This document shows, in pieces, positions 1 to 7,211 of a DNA stretch of 16,245 nt. The position numbers and the translations under genes are program-made. The notes below the pieces were generated by a model. That model was not told where the DNA came from, made no database searches, and worked only from the letters and a program-made list of their open reading frames with translations. Within the stretch, counting starts at the first letter, position 1. Every line of letters begins with the position of its first letter. This stretch comes from Pseudomonadota bacterium. Its GTDB lineage: Bacteria > Pseudomonadota > Alphaproteobacteria > Rhizobiales > Kaistiaceae. The stretch covers positions 1-16,245 of the forward strand of contig JAEZEN010000178.1 in NCBI GenBank assembly GCA_023433185.1, written 5' to 3'.

Positions 1-1
1 C

Positions 2-217
<216 letters not shown>

Positions 218-233
218 CGAAAGGACCACGACC

Positions 234-557
234 GTGCTGATCGAGCATCGCACCTACACCTTCCGCCCGGGCACGCTGGCCCCGTGGCTCTAGAAGTACG
301 AGGGCGAGGGCCTGCCCATCCAGAAGCGGCACCTGGGGAAGTTCCTCGGCCTCTTCACCACCGAGTTCGGCAACGTCCACCAGACCGTGATCCTGTGGGG
401 CTGGGAGAGCCTCGACGACCGCGACCGCCGGCGCGCTGCGATGAACGCGGACCCCGAGTGGCAGGCCTATATCCAGGCGATCTGGGCGATGAACGCGATC
501 GAGACGCAGGAGGTCAGGATCCTCCGCCCGACGGCTGCCTCGCCGGCCCTCGGCTAG
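234..557 (+). pseudogene. NIPSNAP-family protein with in-frame TAG at codon 20
   Basis: Reading from GTG 234, which has an AAAGGA Shine-Dalgarno at 220-225, gives a 107-codon frame ending at TAG 555-557. An internal TAG at 291-293 interrupts it at codon 20. The protein begins VLIEHRTYTFRPGTLAPWL, then after the stop continues KYEGEGLPIQKRHLG, FTTEFGNVHQ, LWGWESLDDRDRRRAAM and DPEWQAY. These match the small NIPSNAP proteins (about 100-110 residues, dimeric alpha-beta barrel fold) often found beside oxidoreductases. Family resemblance runs unbroken on both sides of the stop, so a single base change is the likely lesion; CAG (Gln) to TAG would fit. No good internal start exists downstream. It could be a recent pseudogene, a sequencing error or, least likely, a read-through gene. 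Function of the intact family is poorly defined. Confidence 0.8.
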
Positions 558-595
558 CACCGCGCGGCGTCGCTGGCACGGATCAGGAGCCAGGC

Positions 596-1792
596 ATGAA
601 GGAAATCGACTTCGACCACCACGCCCCGGATTTCAGCGCGAGGAAGTACGACCTCTACGAGACCATGCGGGCGGAGTGTCCGGTCGCCCGCTCGGCGGCG
701 CATGGCGGCTACTGGCTGCTGTCGCGCTACGACGAGGTGCTCGCCGTCGCCCGCGACGACGCCACCTATTCGTCGGCGCGCGAGGTGGTGGTGCCGCCGA
801 CCAATGTCGGCAAGCTCGTCCCGCTCCAGTCCGACCCGCCGGAGCTCAACCGCTACCGCGCGCTGCTCATCCCGTACTTCAACCCGGCGGCGATGGAGCG
901 GATCGCCCCGTTCGTGCGCGCGATCGTCGACCGCTCGATCGACGCCTTCATCGAGCGCGGCGAGGCGGACATCGTCGCCGAACTCGCCAACCCCGTCCCC
1001 TCCTCGACCACCATGCACCTCCTCGGCATGGACCCCGCCGACTGGCGGGTCTTCGCCGATCCGATCCACAGCGCCGGCTACTCGCGGCCCGGCTCGCCGG
1101 AGAACCTCGCCGCCACCGAGGAGATCGTCGCCTTCTCGAAGCGGCTCGAGGACGAAGTCGATGCCCGCATCGCCGCGCCGCGCGACGACATGATCTCCGG
1201 CCTCATCGCCGCGCGGTCGCGCGACGGGCGGCAGACGACGCGGCAGGAGGTGGTCGACCTCGTCCGCATGGTCATCTTCGGCGGCATGGACACGGTGATG
1301 GCGGCGGTCGGCAACATCTTCGTCGCCCTCGGCCACCGGCCCGACCTCCAGGGCCGGCTCCGCGACGAGCCCGCCCTGATCCCGGCCGCGGTCGAGGAGT
1401 TCCTGCGCTACGACGCGCCCGTCCAGGGCTTCGCCCGAACCGTGACCCGCGACGTCGAGATCTGCGGGCAGCCGATCCCGGCCGGCGACACGGTGTTCAT
1501 GCTGTGGGCCAGCGCCAACCGCGACGAGGCCGCTTTCGGGGCGGATGCCGGCGACCTGGTGCTCGACCGGACGCCCAACCGCCACATGACGTTCGGCGTC
1601 GGCGCCCACCGCTGCCTCGGCGCGCCCCTCGCCCGTGTCGAGCTCCGCATCGTGCTCGAGCAGGTCTTCGCCCGTCTCCCCGACTTCCGTGTCGATCTCG
1701 ACGGCGTGGTGGAAGCGGACTCGATCGGCATCGTCTTCGGCCGAAGGAAGGTCCCGATCCGCTTCACGCCCGGTCCGCGGCTTTCCCCCTGA
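596..1792 (+). CDS. Cytochrome P450 (class I bacterial type)
   Basis: This is a complete 398-residue heme-thiolate monooxygenase, the normal length for soluble bacterial P450s. The start ATG 596 is chosen because AGGAG lies 6 bases upstream (585-589) and the protein begins with the usual acidic N-terminus (MKEIDFDHHAPDF); the frame upstream is spurious. Visible motifs are the I-helix FGGMDT (228-233, oxygen-activating Asp-Thr), ExxR in the K helix (E268, R271) and the heme loop FGVGAHRCLG with the ligand Cys340. It would need a ferredoxin and reductase, and neither is in this window. There is no membrane anchor, so it is cytosolic. It follows the GMC oxidoreductase and the broken NIPSNAP gene on the same strand, 38 bases after the latter, so it probably acts in the same substrate pathway. 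The substrate cannot be inferred from the sequence. Confidence 0.96.
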   Translation: MKEIDFDHHAPDFSARKYDLYETMRAECPVARSAAHGGYWLLSRYDEVLAVARDDATYSSAREVVVPPTNVGKLVPLQSDPPELNRYRALLIPYFNPAAMERIAPFVRAIVDRSIDAFIERGEADIVAELANPVPSSTTMHLLGMDPADWRVFADPIHSAGYSRPGSPENLAATEEIVAFSKRLEDEVDARIAAPRDDMISGLIAARSRDGRQTTRQEVVDLVRMVIFGGMDTVMAAVGNIFVALGHRPDLQGRLRDEPALIPAAVEEFLRYDAPVQGFARTVTRDVEICGQPIPAGDTVFMLWASANRDEAAFGADAGDLVLDRTPNRHMTFGVGAHRCLGAPLARVELRIVLEQVFARLPDFRVDLDGVVEADSIGIVFGRRKVPIRFTPGPRLSP

Positions 1793-1872
1793 GCCCGCTC
1801 CGCCACTGCCCGACCGCGGCCGCGGGACATCCCCATACGGATTGCCCAGGCAAGCGGCATGTCGGGCAAAAG

Positions 1873-1888
1873 TTGACCGAAGCGTCAG
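1873..1888. promoter_or_regulatory. Degenerate second copy of the TTGACC-N4-GGTCAA operator
   Basis: TTGACC-GAAG-CGTCAG keeps a perfect left half and a partly matching right half. It begins exactly 33 bp upstream of the stronger palindrome at 1906, about three helical turns, so both would lie on the same DNA face. The flanking bases also repeat (GCAAAAGTTGACC here, GCAAAGTTGACC downstream). It is read as an auxiliary binding site for the same regulator; this is inference from pattern and spacing only. Confidence 0.4.
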
Positions 1889-1902
1889 GATCGGAACCGG
1901 CA

Positions 1903-1924
1903 AAGTTGACCATCCGGTCAACTT
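1903..1924. promoter_or_regulatory. RutR-like operator palindrome upstream of the nucleoside operon
   Basis: AAGTTGACC and GGTCAACTT form a perfect inverted repeat with 9-bp arms and a 4-base spacer (ATCC). The core TTGACCATCCGGTCAA (1906-1921) matches the published E. coli RutR site TTGACCA-NN-TGGTCAA at 13 of 14 defined positions. RutR is a TetR-family regulator that senses uracil and thymine. The site overlaps the -35 box of a candidate promoter, the classical place for a repressor. The palindrome is seen directly; the identity of its protein is inferred, and no regulator gene is in the window. A FadR/GntR-type regulator is the main alternative. Confidence 0.6.
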
Positions 1925-1935
1925 GCGTCTATCGT
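1906..1935 (+). promoter_or_regulatory. Sigma70-like promoter of the nucleoside operon
   Basis: TTGACC (1906-1911) and TATCGT (1930-1935) are spaced by 18 bases, a good -35/-10 pair for a high-GC genome. The -35 hexamer is the left arm of the operator palindrome, so occupancy of the operator should block the polymerase. Transcription would begin near 1942, leaving a leader of about 240 nt before the first operon gene at 2184. No better promoter was seen closer to that gene, and none with a similar fit was seen elsewhere in the 1793-2183 gap. Confidence 0.5.
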
Positions 1936-1968
1936 CCCTGCTTGTCGCGAGCCGGGAGGTTCTTTCCG

Positions 1969-2109
1969 ATGCGTTTCGAGGTGCCATACCGCATCCGAAC
2001 CGCCCTGGCGCGCCGCAAGCCCGGCCCTTCATCTCCGTTCGTCTCCAAACCTGCCGCCGTGTCCGCATGCCGGCCGGCGGCACGGATTTCGCATCGGCCG
2101 GGCGACTGA
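1969..2109 (+). CDS. Possible 46-residue leader ORF
   Basis: ATG 1969 follows a GGGAGG Shine-Dalgarno (1954-1959) by 9 bases and lies just downstream of the predicted transcription start, so it would be the first start met by ribosomes. It encodes 46 residues, starting MRFEVPYRIRTALARRK and continuing rich in Arg, Pro, Ala and Ser, and ends at TGA 2107-2109, 74 bases before the binding-protein gene. I do not recognise the product. The composition could simply reflect random GC-rich sequence, but the start context is better than chance. A role as an upstream regulatory ORF is speculation. Confidence 0.25.
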   Translation: MRFEVPYRIRTALARRKPGPSSPFVSKPAAVSACRPAARISHRPGD

Positions 2110-2141
2110 GCGTGAACCGCGTGGGCGTTTGACGAGGACAA

Positions 2142-2165
2142 CGGGCCGCCATGACGGCGGGCCCG
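2142..2165 (+). other. GC-rich hairpin just upstream of the ribosome binding site
   Basis: CGGGCC (2142-2147) pairs with GGCCCG (2160-2165) and GCC (2148-2150) with GGC (2156-2158), leaving one bulged G and a 5-base loop ATGAC. No U-tract follows, so it is not an intrinsic terminator. It ends 5 bases before the AGGGG Shine-Dalgarno (2171-2175) of the binding-protein gene and could affect translation or mRNA stability. Such stems arise readily in DNA this GC-rich. Confidence 0.3.
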
Positions 2166-2183
2166 AGGCGAGGGGAAAAGACA

Positions 2184-3239
2184 ATGAAGAAGTCGAGACT
2201 TGAATTCGGCGCCCTGTCGCGCCGCAGCTTCCTCAAGACCTCGGCGGGGGCGGTCCTTGCCGGCACGGCGGGCACGCTCGCCATGCCGCGCATCGCGCGC
2301 GCCGAAGGCGGACTCGTGGCGCTCGTCCACACCCAGGCGGCGGGCGACAACGGCCCCATCGACTCGATGGTCGCCGCCCTCAAGAAGCTCTCCGAGGAAA
2401 GGGGCTTCCCGAACCGCGCCATCTACGCGCAGGACTCCGCCACCTTCCCGCAGATCTTCGAGAGCCTCGCCGAGGCCGGCGCCGAGGTGATCGTCGGAAC
2501 CTTCAACGAGGTCGCGGAGCCGATCAAGGCGCTGGCGCCGTCGTACCCAAACACGCGCTTCATCCAGCTCTTCGGCGACCCCTTCGAGCCGACGATGCCG
2601 AACGTCGTGACGGTGTCCTACGACTACTATCTCGGCTGCTATCTCTCGGGCTTGTTCGGCGCCAAGGTCTCGAAGACCGGCAAGCTCGGCTATATCGGCG
2701 GCGTCAGCCTGCCGCCGCTCAACGCCGATCTCAACGCGATCAAGGCGGCGGCCGCCGCGGTGGGCCCGGACATCACCGTCACCGGTGCCTTTGCCGGCTC
2801 GTTCCAGGACCCGGCCAAGGGCCACGAGATCGCCACCCAGATGTATCAGGACGGGATCGACTACATCCAGACCGACTCGGCGGCGACCGACACCGGCATC
2901 ATCCAGGCCGCCAACGAGGGCGAGGGCCGCATGGTGTCGGCGATCTCGCCGGCGCAGTATGCCCTCGGCCCGAAGACGGTGGCCGCGCTGGTCGGCCTCG
3001 ACTTCGGCCAGTCGCTCTACAACGAGGTGTCGAAGGCGATCGGCCCCGACTTCACGGCCGGCCATCTCAACACCGGGATCGGGACCGGCGTGATCGACTT
3101 CATCCTGTCGCCGGTGTGGGTCGAGCAGGGCCCGCCGGACCTCGTCGCCAAGGCGAAGGAGGTCTGGCCGGAGATCGAGAAGGCGCGCGCCGACATCATC
3201 TCGGGTGCACTCACGGTGCCGTTCAACACCGAGCTCTGA
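2184..3239 (+). CDS. BMP-family nucleoside-binding periplasmic protein (Tat-exported)
   Basis: This 351-residue protein is the substrate-binding component of the ABC importer encoded next. ATG 2184 is chosen because AGGGG lies 8 bases upstream and it gives a clean signal peptide; an in-frame ATG at 2151 would only add an unlikely 11-residue extension. The N-terminus has a twin-arginine motif (SRRSFLK, 12-18), an Ala/Gly-rich hydrophobic stretch and an AxA cleavage site near residue 40 (ARA). There is no lipobox cysteine, so it is probably soluble in the periplasm. The mature part shows BMP/PnrA-like features: an early VALVHTQAAGDNGPID strand, FIQLFGDPFEP, a YDYYLGCYLSGLFGA segment and KLGYIGG. 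BMP proteins bind purine or pyrimidine nucleosides. The downstream nucleoside phosphorylase and hydrolase strongly support a nucleoside ligand here. The next gene starts 19 bases later. Confidence 0.93.
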   Translation: MKKSRLEFGALSRRSFLKTSAGAVLAGTAGTLAMPRIARAEGGLVALVHTQAAGDNGPIDSMVAALKKLSEERGFPNRAIYAQDSATFPQIFESLAEAGAEVIVGTFNEVAEPIKALAPSYPNTRFIQLFGDPFEPTMPNVVTVSYDYYLGCYLSGLFGAKVSKTGKLGYIGGVSLPPLNADLNAIKAAAAAVGPDITVTGAFAGSFQDPAKGHEIATQMYQDGIDYIQTDSAATDTGIIQAANEGEGRMVSAISPAQYALGPKTVAALVGLDFGQSLYNEVSKAIGPDFTAGHLNTGIGTGVIDFILSPVWVEQGPPDLVAKAKEVWPEIEKARADIISGALTVPFNTEL

Positions 3240-3258
3240 TGCCGCGCGCCGCGACGCG

Positions 3259-4824
3259 ATGAGCGCCGAGCCGAACGCGATCGAGTGCCGGAACGTCTCC
3301 GTCGACTACGGGGATGTGAAGGCGCTCGTCGATGTCAGCGTCGGTTTCGCGCCGCGGCGCATTCACGCCGTCGTCGGCCAGAACGGGGCGGGCAAGACCA
3401 CCTTCGCCCGCGTCGCCGCCGGCATCGTCCAGCCGTCGCGGGGCACGCTCGCGATCGGCGGCCGCGACGTACCGGTCGGCAGCGTTTCCGCCGCGCGAAC
3501 CGCCGGCGTCGAACTCGTCCACCAGAGCTTCGCCCTGCCGCCCTCCTTCACCGTCGCCGAGGCGATGGAATTCGGTGCCGAGGGCGGCCGCGGTCTGTTC
3601 ACCCGCCGCGATCTCGAACGCCGCTGGGCACGCCACCTCGATGCCCTCGGCGTCTCCGTAAGCCCGCGCGAGCGGATCCGCGACCTGCCGGTCGAGACCC
3701 AGCAGGCGGTCGAGATCGCTCGCGCCCTGGTCACCGACGCCAAGGTGCTGATCCTCGACGAGCCGACCGCGGTCCTTTCGCCGTCCGGGATCGACAAGCT
3801 GTTCGAGCGCCTCAGGGTGATGCAGGCGAACGGCGTCACCATCCTCCTTATCCTTCACAAGATCCGCGAGGTCCTGTCGATCGCCGAAACCGTGACGGTG
3901 CTTCGCGGCGGCCGGCTGATCGAGGGCCCGGTCGAGACGCGCGACACCGATCCCCACCGCCTCGCCTCCGCCATCATCGGCTCGGCGCTTGAGAGCACCC
4001 TGTCCGCAGAGGACCGCGAGGCGCTGGTCGGCACCGCCGAGGACGGCGCCCACGCCGCCGCGGCGCCGGCCGCGCCAAGGGCGGCGCCGGTGCTCGAGAT
4101 GCGCGGCGTGTCGACCAAGCCCGATCCCGAAGGGCCCGCGCTCCACGACATCAGCCTCTCAATCGGGCAGGGCGAGATCGTCGGCATCGCCGGGGTCGAG
4201 GGCAACGGCCAGCGCACGCTGGTGCGCGCCCTCTCCCACCTTGCCGACCTCACCGCCGGCACCGTCGTCCTCGACGGCGCCGAGGTGACGCGGCGACCGC
4301 TGAGCGAGCGGCGAGCCGCCGGCCTCCGGGTCATCCCGTTCGAGCGCAACAGCGAGGGGCTGAGCCTGTCGAGCCCCCTCTGGGAGAACTGGGCGGCGCG
4401 CATCCTGCTCCTCGGCAGCACCCTGAAGCTGATCAACCCCTCGCAGCTCCGCAAGGACTGCGATGCGTCGCTCAAGTCCTGGGACGTGCGCTTCTCGACG
4501 CCCAACCAGCCGGCCGGATCGCTTTCCGGCGGCAATGCGCAGAAGGTCATCCTCGCCCGCGAGATCGACGACAGCGCCCGGCTGATCATCGCGGCCCAGC
4601 CGACCCGCGGCCTCGATGTCGGCGCCACCGCCTTCGTCTGGCGCGCGCTCCGCGCGGCGAGGGACCGCGGCTGCGGCATCCTCCTCATCTCGTCCGACCT
4701 CGACGAGCTCTTCGACATCTCCGACCGCGTGGTCGTCATGCTCTCGGGGCGGGTGAGCGGCGAGTTCGTGCCGCCCTACCACCTCGGCGAGGTCGGCGCC
4801 GCGATGACCGGAGCTGCGGCATGA
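3259..4824 (+). CDS. Nucleoside ABC transporter ATPase (two fused nucleotide-binding domains)
   Basis: The 521-residue protein carries two ABC domains, as in BMP/ribose-type importers. Domain 1 has Walker A GQNGAGKTT (Lys46), an unusual signature LPVETQQAVEIA in place of LSxGxQQ, and a full Walker B ILDEPTAVLSP. Domain 2 (from about residue 280) has the degenerate Walker A GVEGNGQRT without lysine, a normal LSGGNAQKV signature and a degenerate Walker B IIAAQPTRGLD. This asymmetry is typical of the family: one competent ATP site is built from domain 1 Walker motifs and domain 2 signature. ATG 3259 is chosen because the domain starts soon after (AIECRNVSVDYGDV); the frame extends upstream to 3205 but that would overlap the binding-protein gene. 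No strong Shine-Dalgarno is seen. Its stop overlaps the next start (ATGA), indicating coupled translation with the permeases. Confidence 0.96.
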   Translation: MSAEPNAIECRNVSVDYGDVKALVDVSVGFAPRRIHAVVGQNGAGKTTFARVAAGIVQPSRGTLAIGGRDVPVGSVSAARTAGVELVHQSFALPPSFTVAEAMEFGAEGGRGLFTRRDLERRWARHLDALGVSVSPRERIRDLPVETQQAVEIARALVTDAKVLILDEPTAVLSPSGIDKLFERLRVMQANGVTILLILHKIREVLSIAETVTVLRGGRLIEGPVETRDTDPHRLASAIIGSALESTLSAEDREALVGTAEDGAHAAAAPAAPRAAPVLEMRGVSTKPDPEGPALHDISLSIGQGEIVGIAGVEGNGQRTLVRALSHLADLTAGTVVLDGAEVTRRPLSERRAAGLRVIPFERNSEGLSLSSPLWENWAARILLLGSTLKLINPSQLRKDCDASLKSWDVRFSTPNQPAGSLSGGNAQKVILAREIDDSARLIIAAQPTRGLDVGATAFVWRALRAARDRGCGILLISSDLDELFDISDRVVVMLSGRVSGEFVPPYHLGEVGAAMTGAAA

Positions 4825-5864
4825 CCGGCTCCCTCAACCAGGTCTTACGCGCGCTGGTCTACGTGCTGATCGGCCTCCTGCTCTGCGGCATCATCTTCGA
4901 GTTCGCCGGCTATTCGGCGCCGCTCATGTTCCAGAGCATCGCCGAAGGTGCCTTCCTCTCGATCCGGGCCTGGCAGAACAGCCTGCGCTGGGGGCTGCCG
5001 CTGTTCCTGACCGCGCTCGGCGTCGTGATCTCCTTCCGCTGCGGCTTCTTCAACATCGGCGCCCAGGGCCAGTTCTACATGGGGGCGATCGCCGCGACCT
5101 TCACGGTCGACGCCCTGACCGGCGCCCCGGCCTTCATCGTCATCCCGCTCACCTTCCTCGCCGGCATTGCCGGCGGCGCGCTGTGGGCGCTCTGGCCGGG
5201 GCTGCTTCGCGTCAAGTCGGGCACCGACGAGGTGATCACGACCCTGATGGGCAACTTCATCGCCGGGCTCTTCCTGGTCTATGTCACCTCCGGCCCGCTC
5301 AAGGACCCCTCCGGCACCGGCCAGGCGGCCTCGAGCCGCCCGGTCGCCGAGATGTACCGGATCGGCGCCAGCAACTCGCTCTCGCCGACGATCATCGTCA
5401 TCTGCGTCCTGATCGGGGTGGGCGCGTGGGTGCTGGTCAACCGCACATCGTTCGGCGTCCTGTCGAGCCTCGCCGGGCGTAACCCGATCATGATCGCCTG
5501 GCAGGGCGCCAAGCTGTCGCGCCTCGGCCTGGCCGGCTTCGTCATCGGCGGCGGCCTCGCCGGCCTCGCCGGCACGATCGAGGTGATGGGGCCCATCGGC
5601 CGCCTGTCCTCCGGCATGCTGCCGACCCATGGCTTCACGGCCATCCTGATCGCCCTCGTTGCCAACCTCTCGGTCCTCGCCACCGCCTTCGTCGCCGTGT
5701 TCTTCGGCGGTCTCGCCGCGGCCGGGCTCTACCTGCCGGTGCTCGCCGGCCTGCCGGCGGCGGCGATCGACATCATCAACGCCGCGATCGCGCTGTTCAT
5801 CACGGCGCGCGCCTGGCCGAAGCGCCTCGCCGGCCTGTTCCGGTCGCGGGGGAGTGCCGCCTGA
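4821..5864 (+). CDS. Nucleoside ABC transporter permease 1
   Basis: This 347-residue, strongly hydrophobic protein belongs to the BPD_transp_2 (ribose/branched-chain amino acid/nucleoside) permease family. It has an N-terminal membrane segment (LVYVLIGLLLCGIIFEF), the family region FRCGFFNIGAQGQFYMGAIAA around residues 72-92, and a later GRNPIMIAWQGAKLSRLGLAGFVIGGGLAGLAGTIEVMG region that matches the cytoplasmic coupling segment and the following helix. The ATG overlaps the ATPase stop by 4 bases, and its own TGA overlaps the ATG of the second permease by one base, so stoichiometric translation of the membrane subunits is likely. It pairs with permease 2 to form the inner-membrane channel. 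Substrate specificity is inferred from the operon rather than from residues in the permease. Confidence 0.95.
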   Translation: MTGSLNQVLRALVYVLIGLLLCGIIFEFAGYSAPLMFQSIAEGAFLSIRAWQNSLRWGLPLFLTALGVVISFRCGFFNIGAQGQFYMGAIAATFTVDALTGAPAFIVIPLTFLAGIAGGALWALWPGLLRVKSGTDEVITTLMGNFIAGLFLVYVTSGPLKDPSGTGQAASSRPVAEMYRIGASNSLSPTIIVICVLIGVGAWVLVNRTSFGVLSSLAGRNPIMIAWQGAKLSRLGLAGFVIGGGLAGLAGTIEVMGPIGRLSSGMLPTHGFTAILIALVANLSVLATAFVAVFFGGLAAAGLYLPVLAGLPAAAIDIINAAIALFITARAWPKRLAGLFRSRGSAA

Positions 5865-6757
5865 TGGATGACGCGTTCGTTGCCATCCTCCGCTCGGGCA
5901 CGCCGCTCGTCTATGTGACGCTCGCCGGCGTGCTCGCCCAGCGCGCCGGCATCTGGCACCTCGGCCTCGAGGGGCTGATGATCATCGGCGCCTGCGCGGC
6001 GGTGCTCGGCACGGTCCAGACCGGCTCGCTCGCCGCGGGCATCGGCATCGGCATCGCGCTCTGCGTGCTGGCCTCGGCGCTGCTGTGGTTCGTCATCGAG
6101 AAGCTCCGCGCCAACCCGATCATCGCCGGCCTCGGCCTCACCGGACTGGGCCTCGGCGGTACCGACCTCGCCGTGCAGGCGATCTACGGCAGCCAGGCCT
6201 CGGTCAACGCGCCCTACGGACTGCCCCGGCTCGGACCGGAATTCGGCGCCTTCGGCGTCCTCTCGGTACTGGTCGTGCTGATGCCCTTCGTCGTCTTCGG
6301 CGTCTGGGTGCTGGTGCGGCGGACGCGCTGGGGCCTCCAGCTCACCGCCTGCGGCGAACACCCCTTCGCGGCACGCAGCGTCGGCGTGAACCCGTCGCGG
6401 ATGCGCCTCTATGCGCTCTGCCTCGGCGGCGTGCTCTGCGCGCTCGGCGGGGCCGAGCTGTCGATGGGATCGCTCCAGATCTTCGCCTATGGCATGACCG
6501 CCGGCCGTGGCTTCATGGCCTTCGCGGCGGTGATCTTCGGCGCCGCCAATCCGCTCGGCGCCACCGCCGCCGCCTTCTTCTTCGCCATCGTCCAGGCCCT
6601 CGGCATCCGCGCGCAGCTCGTCTTCGGCGACCGCGTCCCGCACGACCTGCTGCTCGCCCTCCCCTACATCGCCACCGTGATCGGCATCTGGATCTCGGGC
6701 CGGCTCCGCGGCGGCGCCAAAGCGGCCACCGGCTTCGGCGAACTGAAGGACTACTGA
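5864..6757 (+). CDS. Nucleoside ABC transporter permease 2
   Basis: This 297-residue membrane protein is the second BPD_transp_2 permease. It is shorter than permease 1, as usual for the pair. Characteristic stretches are LAGVLAQRAGIWHLGLEGLMIIGACAA near residues 19-46 (the NIGLEG-like motif of the family), a loop TACGEHPFAARSVGVNPSRMR near 163-183, and GRGFMAFAAVIFGAANPLGA near 210-230. Transmembrane helices fill most of the chain. The start overlaps the upstream stop (TGATG). The next gene, a VOC protein, starts 10 bases downstream with GAGGA at 6756-6760, so transcription continues. The periplasmic protein, double ATPase and two permeases together form a complete importer. Confidence 0.95.
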   Translation: MDDAFVAILRSGTPLVYVTLAGVLAQRAGIWHLGLEGLMIIGACAAVLGTVQTGSLAAGIGIGIALCVLASALLWFVIEKLRANPIIAGLGLTGLGLGGTDLAVQAIYGSQASVNAPYGLPRLGPEFGAFGVLSVLVVLMPFVVFGVWVLVRRTRWGLQLTACGEHPFAARSVGVNPSRMRLYALCLGGVLCALGGAELSMGSLQIFAYGMTAGRGFMAFAAVIFGAANPLGATAAAFFFAIVQALGIRAQLVFGDRVPHDLLLALPYIATVIGIWISGRLRGGAKAATGFGELKDY

Positions 6758-6767
6758 GGAGCTGCCA

Positions 6768-7199
6768 ATGACCGCCTTCGCCCAGCGCCATGCGATCTCG
6801 GACGTCTGCGTCCTCTGCGAGGATGTCGAGCGTTCGATCGCCTTCTACCGCGACAAGCTCGGCTTCACGCTCAAGCACCGCGCCGAGGGCTTCGCCGACT
6901 TCACCGGCGCCGGGCTGACACTGGCGCTGTGGGAGATCGACCACATCAGCGCCCATACCGGCATCGCCAGTACCCGCGGCCCGGGCGCCCACAAGGTCTG
7001 CATCGCGGTGAAGCTGCCGTCGCCGGCCGAGGTCGACGCCAGCCATGCCGAGCTGTCGGCGAAGGGCGTGACCTTCGCCGGGCCGCCGGCCGACTACGCC
7101 TGGAACGCCTATTGCTGCTACTTCAGCGGCCCCGACGACGAGCTCTGGGAACTCTATGCCTGGCGCGACGGCGGCCCGGTCGGCGTCGTCAGTCCCTAG
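6768..7199 (+). CDS. VOC (glyoxalase/dioxygenase-fold) protein
   Basis: This 143-residue protein has the vicinal-oxygen-chelate pattern: an opening strand ISDVCVLCEDVERSIAFYRDKLGF, then FADFTGAGLTLALWE, then a second half with KVCIAVKLPSPAEVDASHAEL, FAGPPADY and a closing FSGPDDELWELYAW. The paired beta-alpha-beta-beta-beta halves fit the fold. The family covers glyoxalase I, ring-cleavage dioxygenases, epimerases and antibiotic-binding proteins; nothing here decides among them. The VOC metal site normally uses a His or Glu from each half; Glu in LALWE and in DDELWELY are candidates. It sits inside the nucleoside operon with an ordinary Shine-Dalgarno and only 10- and 12-base gaps to its neighbours. 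It is therefore expected to act on a transport substrate or breakdown product, but this is inference. Confidence 0.88.
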   Translation: MTAFAQRHAISDVCVLCEDVERSIAFYRDKLGFTLKHRAEGFADFTGAGLTLALWEIDHISAHTGIASTRGPGAHKVCIAVKLPSPAEVDASHAELSAKGVTFAGPPADYAWNAYCCYFSGPDDELWELYAWRDGGPVGVVSP

Positions 7200-7211
7200 G
7201 AGCCCAATCCG

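Noticed and set aside
291..293. TAG as a programmed read-through or pyrrolysine codon
   Set aside because: No read-through context or pyrrolysine insertion element is evident, and NIPSNAP proteins are not known to use it; a point mutation or sequencing error is simpler.
284..595. Upstream extension of the P450 reading frame
   Set aside because: The extension overlaps the NIPSNAP frame and encodes non-family sequence; ATG 596 has a good Shine-Dalgarno and the expected N-terminus.
1801..1830. GC-rich self-complementary stretch (CCGCGGCCGCGG) after the P450 gene as a terminator
   Set aside because: The stem is essentially a restriction-site-like palindrome without a loop or a following T-run, so it does not qualify as an intrinsic terminator.
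554..2422. Long minus-strand open frame (over 600 codons) opposite the P450 gene
   Set aside because: It is an open shadow caused by GC-rich codon use of the P450 gene; the translation is Arg/Asp/Gly/Val-rich with no recognisable domain.
3205..3258. Earlier ATG for the ABC ATPase
   Set aside because: It would overlap the end of the binding-protein gene and add 18 residues not typical of the family.
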